Origin: Trebouxia sp. TZW2008
Lineage: Eukaryota; Chlorophyta; Trebouxiophyceae; Trebouxiales; Trebouxiaceae
Assembly: GCA_002118135.1 (NCBI GenBank)
Contig: BDIU01000342.1
Location: 43,273-107,272, forward strand
Direction: 5' to 3'
DNA: 64,000 nucleotides
Of the stretch, positions 55,656 through 64,000 are shown piece after piece. The notes beneath the pieces were generated by a model. It was given only the letters and a program-made list of their open reading frames with translations, ran no database searches and was not told the DNA's origin. Position 1 is the first letter of the stretch; the number at the start of each line of letters is the position of its first letter. The position numbers and the translations under genes are program-made.

Positions 55656-58600
55656 TCAAACTTGTGGTCTACTTTGCACAATATGCAGATCGCTGTCATA
55701 GTCAATAACACCCTCAATGTCCTGGGCTGATCCCATCAGCTGCTCAATGCGCATGCAAACAACAGCTAGCTTGACAAGCATGGACTGCTGATATGTCCCT
55801 TGCATGAGCAGCCTGTCTTCAGAGTAACCTGCAGGTGCCTCTTGTGACTCCATGGTGTGGATTGAGTCAAACAAACCAGCTCCAGCATACCTGCATGTCA
55901 GAATCACATCAGTAAGTTGCATCTCAAAACAGGTCTCATGCAGCCGAGCGCAACTCGGCTTGGCAGCAGCAATGAAGGCTTAGTCAGGGTAGATTATCCC
56001 CACACTGTTGATCGCTGCTCAGACTTCACTTGGGTGATGCTAGTCTGAGATGCATGAGCTCCTGTGTGTTGTGTGCACCACAGATCTTCTAGAAGGGATG
56101 GAACAATGCCATTTGCAACTGCATGCCGCTTCACTGCATCTGTGCATCTTGAGAGCAGCAACGAGTGCACTCATTGCTGCAGCCAGGTACAGTAAGTACG
56201 GATGAAAGACAGGTAAGTCTGAGCAGCAGCATACCCCTCAAGGTCTTCACCATTGGAATCTGATCTGAAAATGTAAGCAGAGCTGCTTCTGCTCTTGCTT
56301 GCCAGTGCCTCATCAGGCAAAACTAGCTTCAGAGACTTGCTTGGGTAGGCACAGATTGTGATTACATCCTCTGGCACAGTCTTGAAGAGGCTTTCAAGCT
56401 TCTGTTCATTTTCAAGACTGGCAGCGAGACTGGACAAGGCTGACTTGCTGATGGTTACTCTGAATGCACTGCCTGGCAAATTGCCAACCAGGGCTTCACC
56501 AAGCCCTTGCACCAGCTCTAGATAAATGTCATCTTTGCTACCTTCACATCACAAAACCTTGAAGATTTTGCATGCATTGATCTCAGTGCACACTGCTAGA
56601 CAACCACATTGGGACACAAGCATCATGTGTCATGGCGTTTTCATATAACTCACAGACATGCACCCACAGCAGCCTTGCCTCATGCAGAACATAGTTGCGT
56701 CAAAAGTGGCTGAGGGCAACAGCAGCGTGATCAGTATCATTGCAACGCAGCATTCACTGCCCATCTTGATCTACAGATCACACCTGTGGTGGGATTTGTC
56801 GTGTGCGCCACGAAAGCGTATTGGGCAGCTATCAGTGGCTGACACAAGACAGCCATCTGCAAGTCCTTGTGCTGCAGTCCTGCCTTCTGCAGGCTGGAAA
56901 CTGCCCTGGAATTCCACTTGGAAGCCCACACAGCCTTGATGGCTGCCCACATGCTGTCCCAGTTGGGGCTGCTGCCATCCCACGCAATGCCTGCAATTGA
57001 CATTGGCAGCATTGATGGCATTGAAGACGCCGTTTGCGCTGCAAGTGGATCAGCTGCCAGCCCAGTCAAGTGTCTGTTTTCCCGCACAAGAAAAGTTCTG
57101 CGGTGATGTAACAACTCTGCAGACGTTGCATGATGCCAATGCATGCAGTGGGATTGCTGACATCACTTCTAACGTGCAGGACATCATCTGCAGCACATGA
57201 TATGTCTGCTGTGCTGCTGTCGGCGCTTATGGGCATCACAGTAGTCTGTGCCAGCAAACACGTGCTCCTGCCGTTCTTGAGAATGCGTTGAGCTTCTTAT
57301 ACGCAAAGACTGTTGCAAAGCTCTTGGAGAAGCTGTTATTGGGATCAAGACATGTTCATTGTTCTAGATTGAAGCCTCACCAGATGCATGCATGGCAGCC
57401 TTGACTTGTTGCTGCATGTCTGCGGGGGCTTGCAGCGTGGAGATCTTTGACTGCACTTCTAGCAGCTGCTTAGCTGATGGAGCGGCCTGTGTGAGCTCCT
57501 GGACTGCTGCATCTACGGCAGCATTTGCAGGGTGACTGCAGCATGCCTCAAAAGCCCCAAAAGGCAGGGCTGCTGAGCAGGGCAGCTTCACCCAACTTGG
57601 CAATTGACCCTGCAAAAGCAGTCAACTTTGTCACTCAAACACTTGTGTCCAAAACACAAGTGCAAAAGCAGATCAGCACCTCTAACTGAGATGGTTCATG
57701 CAACTGATCATGACAGGCTTTCAGGATAGCCCTTGAACACAACAACAGTTCTGATGACCAGGTGACATGTACATCAGAATTTTTCTAAAGTACCTTGAGT
57801 TTCTGTGTATTGAGCGACTTGGCTCCAACGACAGATGAGCTGAAGTCATCTGCTCCAATTGCATACTGCTCACACCACTGACGTCGCACAATCTTCGACA
57901 CAGCAGACGTGGTTTTGCTGCCAGTGCTGCTGGTATTGCTGGTGACACGGCCGGTGGCTGCAGCTGTGCTGGAAGGTGAGGAGGATGCTGTCAGGGGCTG
58001 AGGGCTATCTGATGCAAGGCTAGCCTTCAACATGGTGTTGCCCTGAATGGCAAGAAATGCATCCTTGAAGGGCTGTAAATCTACACTTTCTGACGGATCA
58101 GCACATCAGCCTCAAGACTGCAGCAAGGCATTGAACAAGGGCATGCAAGATGACATGATGTTGTATGAGGTTGTATGTGAGCTTCATCAGCTGCCAACTC
58201 CCTCTGAAGTTGCTGACTAGCAGGTCTTGCTTGCAAGAGCTCCACATCAATGCCGTGTTGATGCAATATGCTTTGCAGTTTGAAATCATGCTTGCAGGTG
58301 CTCACAAGAGCCACAAGCAACAAGGCGTGCGGGATGTGCTACCTGTGACAGCTGAAGCTGCACTTGCTGGCCCTTCCATTCTGCAATGCCAGCCAGCTCT
58401 TCTTCATCATGGCAGGCCACCAGCATCACATTGCTGTTGCGTGCTCTCACCGCTGCATGACAAAGCACGTCTGGGGCTGTCTTTGAGATGACCCCTGCCA
58501 CGCCCTGCAAGCAGCAACACCAAGTCAGTGATCCACCAGACTCCCCAATCTGGTGATTGACACTTCAAAATATGCAGGTGGTGCATTGGTGCCACCGCTC

Positions 58601-61600
58601 CATGCACTTCACAAGCTACACTGCGTCTCAATGATCCATACTTTCAAGATACTTGCATTTTGTGTACTACCCAGTGAGTGTCAAGTACTGTGAAGAAGAA
58701 GAGCGTCAAAGGCTTTGGCCAGACAAAAAGTCTGATCTCCTGGGACGGGAAATTGTACGACCCACCCTTGTCTGATTGTTCATGAGCAATCAAAACAATG
58801 TCCACCGCAACTGCACATCAGCCACAGAAGGCGGGTGTAAGGTGATGCGCTGCAGTCAATCTTCAGACACACAGTAAAACAGCTATCATGCTGGCCAGAA
58901 GTGCAACACAAGCTAGGAGCATTGGCATGCAGCCATGCATGCATCTGTTTCAGGAAGCATTGCCCACCTGAGGTATGTCTTCCTCACCGCCAATGTGCTC
59001 AACCAGCAGCACGGTGCCTGCCTCATGTGAAAGGCTCTCCACTGCTGTCAGTGATTTGGTCAGCTTCAGCATGCCCTTCACAAAACCTGCAGGCAATCGT
59101 TAGCTGACAGTGACCCTGTACAGGTCCAAAAGAATAGTGCATTCAACAGTTCTCATCATGTGTGCTAGATTTGTGTGGCACAAGTTTTGACTTGCTAGGA
59201 TGGTCTTTTTACAGTGTCAGAAAAAGTGTGTACGATGTCCAAAGTTTGGAAGCCATACAAAGTGGTGTCATTTGTATTGTTTCTGGGGCAACAATCTAGT
59301 TGGAATAAGCTGGACCACTTTGCATTGGCAGTCAATCAAAAACACTTCGACCTTGCAAGGGAAACAGCAAGCCTAAGCGCTGATTTGGGAAATGAGTTTG
59401 ATCTATTATTTGTTGCATGAAGTTGTTCTTACCGGTTCCTGGACTGATTATCTGCCAGCTGTCAAGTCCTGCCAGCTGCCTTAAGTTTGGCGCTAGAACA
59501 GCACTTAGTTGTGCCAAAGGAGCGGCAGGAGTGCCTCTGATGACCTCTTCTGCAAAGATTGCCGTACTTTCTTGAGGTAGGCCCAGGGCTTGCCCTAGGG
59601 CAGTTGCAGTGGGCTGCAGGACACTTGAGTTGCGCTCTGACACATCACTGAGCTCACGAGTCAGGCGTTCTGAGGCTGCTTGAGCTCTAAGCCAATTTAG
59701 AGGTGGATTCAGCAGCTTGCAGGCCTGCAGCGTAGGTCATGACTCAGATAACCAACAGTGGAAGCAACGATTATATGCATGGCTTCCACTGCCTCATGAA
59801 GCTGCAAACTTCAGGGTTGAGCAAAAAGAGAAAATGAAAGCAAACCAGACAAACATGACGACAAATGCTCAGAGTCAGCAGCACTTCACCATTGAATTGC
59901 AAAGCTATGATGACTATATGTGGCATTGTAGAACATGCTCAGTGAATACCACAAACATTTTGCTTGCTGTCTTGCGCGGCCCTGTGGCATGTGCAAAGGC
60001 GGGTCTCAGGCGTACCTCATAGTCCTTGTGTACCATAATTAGCTCTGCATTTGATCCAGCTGACAGAAACACGTTTTCAGCGCACAGCGCCGTCAAGGCT
60101 ATGAGCTGCTGTGTCTGCTGCTCTTGCTCTTCATGACCTGATTCTATGCTTTGAGCACCCAGAGCTGACTCAACGGTCGAGCGCACGGCACCTTCAAGGG
60201 CTAAGTCAAGATACACTACATCCCTGCAGCATGCCAATGCTGACTTTAAGCACTATGCTGAAACAACAGGCATGACAGTCGGCAATCCCCATCTCTCACG
60301 ACGTGAACACCATAGCATTTGGATGCCAGGATGTAAACATGCAGCAAACAGGTAGTACTGTTATGATGTCAGAAAGTTACACAGCCCATTCTACTGCCAA
60401 TTGAGGCAGCACTGCTACGTGATACAATATTACACAACATGCTGAAGTCCTTTGGCAGCAACATATATATGGTAAACATGTCAAAGTGAGTCAAGGACAT
60501 GAGGGGATGACCTGAGCCGGCCAGCACAGCCTTGACTACCCCTTGCCAAAGCAGGCACCAGCTCCCACCTGACCCTCAACAAACCCTGGACCCGTTGCAT
60601 TGTACTAGCAACACCGGCATCCTGGAGTCGATCTGCCTGTGCAGACTTATGGCCTTGTTCTGCCTTTGGCAGAACTGCTTCTACTAGGGTTTTGAGCTGA
60701 GCGGTGGCCACCCCTGGGACTGGTTCCACTTTGATGGCTTTGCCCTTCATGCTGACCTGGTCATACCCCAAGACGGCATTGGCAGCTGACTGCAAGTCTG
60801 CTCCTGAATGAACTGCCTGCAACACAGCATCAGCTTGCAGTTGCCAAACCATGGAGCTATGGACAAGATTGCACTGTTTGGTGTATCATTTGCTTCCCAA
60901 GACGTCAGCACTGATGATGCCAAAACTCTTGTGTGTCTTTCTTAGTTGATGTTGGCGTGTATCTAGGCAGTGGGACTTGGTTACATCACATTTGCAACTG
61001 GAAGATCTCCATGCAAACCTACAGGTGCATGCTTTTGTTCTTTGTCGCAGTGGAAGCAATGTTTACCATCAGGGTTTGCAGGTAGTTTGTGAGGTCTGTG
61101 AGGAGGCCCTGCTGCTGGCTGGGCTGAAAGGAGGGCTCGCTTCTGATAGCCCTGTCATAGCTAGCCAGCCGCTCTTTGGTGATGTTGGCAGCCTGACACA
61201 CATAGAAGAGAACAGTGAAAGCATTCCATTGGGAGCATGCATCCTTTAGACTATACAACAGGCTTTGGCAGATTGGTGCCGCCGGCAGTGCAGACTGCGT
61301 AAAAACTCTGGACTACAATGGCATCTGTCAACAATGGCTGAGAGCATCAGGCTGGACAGGCAACAACACAATGGATGGAATGCAAGGTGGACAACCCTCT
61401 GATGATGTCAGATAATGTGATCAGTGTTGAAGACACAAAACAGGAGGACAGATCTACATTGTTGCCCTCATCTTTTGCCCATGCGAGAGCAGCGTTTTCA
61501 GCAGCTGACAAACTAGCAGCCAAAGGCTCTTGACCTGCTGCACAGATCAGCTTGTCGACTTTGCATAGACACACCTGCAATGTTGCCCAGTAGTGAGTGA

Positions 61601-64000
61601 TGTCCAGATCATGTTCCAGATATGCAATAAGCGCCTGGCAGATAACAACATCATCAGGGCTCGTGTTGTTGTGCAGCTTCTGATGCCACTCTTCCATCAT
61701 TCCACCCTGCAAGGGGTTGGCACCTCATTGTTGCCTGTCCTAGCAACAGCATATTGGTGCCTCCCTTTATGCAGAAACATGCGCAGAGGGGGTATTTGGG
61801 AAGTCACAGTTCAGCATTTGTCTGATATTCAGCTTGCAGCACATGCAGATGACTTTGGCGAATGTTGACTTCATGTATGATTATGCTCTTGTACTAGATT
61901 TGCATGCCACCGCTGCCACTGATGTTCACATAGACCATGGTGGCATCTTGCGCAAACTTTGCTTATCTGACAGTGGGCAAACAACAGGGATGCTGAGAAG
62001 GTTGTCATGCAGACTTGGGCTGAAGGAACAACCTTGGCATTGTTGCGTGACTGCACATACAGAATCTCATCCCGTATCCTTTGGCCCACATCACCCTGAC
62101 CGCCCCGCCCGACTGCAGCCAGGCCTACTAGTAACAGATCTCGCCACTCTGGCCTCTGCTCCAGTAAATCTGCCAACAGCGCTGTCAAACCATCCTACAT
62201 ACAGCACAGGCGGATCCAGTCAACAGGCCAAATCAAGCGTGATGCTCTGATACACGAGACTCTTTCTATGCTTTGATAGACAAAGACGGTGAGGACTGGC
62301 ATCATCACAGGCTGCAGGAGTGCTGGTCTAGACCAGCGTTTCGCTGTGCATTAAGTGCATGCACAGGGGGTCTGGTCAAGTTCACAAGCAGCCTCGAACA
62401 TGTCCACACATTGGTAGTTGTCTGAAAGCATCCTGCATTGCAATGCAAGCAAGGGCATCAAGTCATTCAGCACAGCAGGAGTATAGCAGAAGCTGACTTG
62501 TGCAGTGCTGATTTCTCTAGGCTTGATGTTGTAGTTTTTGTTCCAGGTGAGCAGGCGGCTGGAGCTTAAGCGCAGCCACGCCACCACCGCAGTCAAAGCA
62601 GCTTCTTCTTCCTCTGCTGACCTGTTGCTCTTAGTGGCTGACAACAGGAACTCCTGCAAAGCACAGAGAACCTTGTCAGCACACAACATTGCTTGGCTTT
62701 GGTGGTTTAGCATACTTGTCAGGACGTGAACACTGCAAGAGGCTGTGTGCTGAGACACGATGACTGTAGGGTATCACATCAAAAAATATTTGATGTACAC
62801 AAAACAGTGCAAGTGGATCGTGTTGCCTTAGGCCGACACAAGATGCAAGTACGTAAGGTGCTATCTTATGTGCACCTTTGCCGAGATGAGCAGCATACCC
62901 TTGCTAGGTTGAAGCGGTGCATAAGGGATCTCTCAGCCTTGCTTTCTGCTTGACTGATGTCCTTCACTGTTTGCTCTGCCACAGCGCCCTGCCACCTGCA
63001 ACAGCTCTGCTTGCAGGAAAGCTCTGTCAAGGCTGTCAGCAGAAAACCCACAACACTGGTGATAGTACAGCTGACAATCGGCAGCTGACAAGTAATCAAA
63101 CAGGACACTTGCTGTGAGAGATAATGCATTGCAATACCAATCCACCACTTCAGATGCTTCCAGCTGCAAGATTGACACTTGGTGAATTGGGCAAGGCAGA
63201 CAAAGGAATCAGGATCTGCCAAGAAGCTGATGCAACACGACAGGTACGGCAAGCAGCATTCTCGTCAATTTGTGAGTAAACATGGGATGAAGCGGTACTA
63301 CAGATATGAGATTACACTTACAACATCACTGGCAGGGTTAGAAGCTAGTGTAGAGCCTATGGTAGTACCAAAAAGGATGCTAGGTGCCTGAAAAAAACTC
63401 ATCAGGCAGCTGCTGCACACCTCTGAACCACCACATAGTAGCAGGCACAGCAGTTGATACATAGACAGAGAATGCCTTGTGCATACTGACCTACTTGCGT
63501 ATAGTACAAACCTGGAATTGGGAATTGTCATTGTGAGAATGTTCTCGTAACATTCATTACTTACTCCTAGCCTAACTATGTTTCGCCTGAACAGCTGAAT
63601 GTGCCTGATGTATCTCCAGCCAGTTTGAAGCATGTTCGACCTGCCTAACTACCTAGCCTACCTGTGACAAACAGGCGTGTGCAAAACACATAGCTATGAT
63701 TCTGGACTCACTTATTGGTGCCAACACCACCTTGTTTCCTGAGCACATCACTGCTGCTTGAGCTGTGTGATGTAGACCCGTTGCTGACTGCACTGTTACT
63801 GTGGCTGTCTGAGCTGGCGCCATTACTGCCTGCGGAGCTGGCTGACTGCTGGTTGCCATTTGCACTGGCTGAAGCTTGAGACTTGGCCACGCTATCTGCC
63901 GCCTGCAATTACAAGGTAGAGGCCGCTGTTACTCAAAACCTGTGGCTATTTGAAGTATTAAACAAAGGCCTGCTAAGCTACCAAAGCTCCACATATAATT
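55656..64000 (-). CDS. GWD: Alpha-glucan water dikinase (starch R1 protein), 5' part outside window
   Basis: Phosphorylates starch glucosyl residues at C6, using the beta-phosphate of ATP via a phospho-histidine, and so starts plastid starch breakdown. Exons (all minus) include 63712-63902 (Ser/Asn-rich), 63138-63163 (26-nt microexon), 62899-62995 (SLMHRFNLAR), 62498-62653 (LTWNKNYNIKPREIS), 62033-62194 (GQGDVGQRIRDEIL), 61575-61706 (GGMMEEWHQKLHNNTSPDDV), 61067-61192 (ITKERLASYDRAIRSEPSF), 60512-60816 (AVHSGADLQSA), 60016-60223, 59433-59724, 58968-59086, 58343-58504 (ISKTAPDVLCHAAVRARN, with the catalytic His), 57794-58042, 57381-57609, 56784-56990 (AVWASKWNSRA), 56235-56541 (FRSDSNGEDLEG) and 55656-55890 (ending DLHIVQSRPQV). 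The starch-binding N-terminus is outside the window. Strongly conserved, apparently intact. Confidence 0.94.

Overview
This looks like nuclear DNA of a unicellular green alga (chlorophyte). Nearly every gene is cut by short GT-AG introns with strong TGCAG-type acceptors. Exons encode a radial spoke head protein (so motile flagella), a starch-phosphorylating glucan water dikinase, a DUF760 plastid-type protein, an ESCRT-III subunit and WDR83. Base composition is near-balanced by eye, unlike very GC-rich Chlamydomonas. I could not fix the lineage further. Many gene models were rebuilt by hand from splice sites and reading phase. VPS2, the MFS transporter, WDR83, the DUF2279-like protein and the METTL21-like protein close as complete models with consistent phase.

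Layout. 0.8-4.6 kb (+): radial spoke head RSP4/6, 5' exons not found. 5.1-6.8 kb (+): secreted Cys-rich protein. 6.9-7.5 kb (-): fragment of a C5 cytosine DNA methyltransferase bounded by a perfect 25-bp inverted repeat. 8.7-10.4 kb (-): VPS2/CHMP2. 11.2-15.4 kb (-) and 15.5-17.8 kb (+): an MFS transporter and a DUF760 protein, divergent with only 82 bp between start codons. 18.1-18.4 kb (-): hypothetical terminal exon. 19.3-24.9 kb: a two-kinase-domain gene carrying stops and frameshifts, whose N-terminal half lies on + and the rest on -, as if a 1.2-1.4 kb segment had been inverted. 25.7-37.2 kb (-): very large TKL-type kinase gene. 38.1-49.0 kb (-): coiled-coil protein with a long Ala/Pro/Asn repeat tail. 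49.5-53.0 kb (-): WDR83. 53.3-53.8 kb (+): small DUF2279/YfiM-like membrane protein. 53.9-55.3 kb (+): METTL21-like protein methyltransferase. 55.7 kb to the window edge (-): glucan water dikinase, N-terminus outside the window.

The most striking pattern cuts across genes. Exon-sized pieces, usually an exon plus its flanking intron edge (about 100-180 bp), are repeated in tandem inside the neighbouring introns of at least eight loci. Some copies are broken by frameshifts or lost splice sites, some are nearly identical (recent), and some still have an open frame and a donor. They look like an ongoing process of local tandem duplication feeding or decaying new exons. Three truncated copies of one non-LTR retrotransposon 3' end, with ATT/AAC-type microsatellite tails, are also scattered through the window.

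The genes share no single pathway. They are ordinary housekeeping and cell-biology genes (flagellum, membrane remodelling, transport, signalling, RNA/MAPK scaffold, starch turnover). No CRISPR array, tRNA or rRNA was seen.
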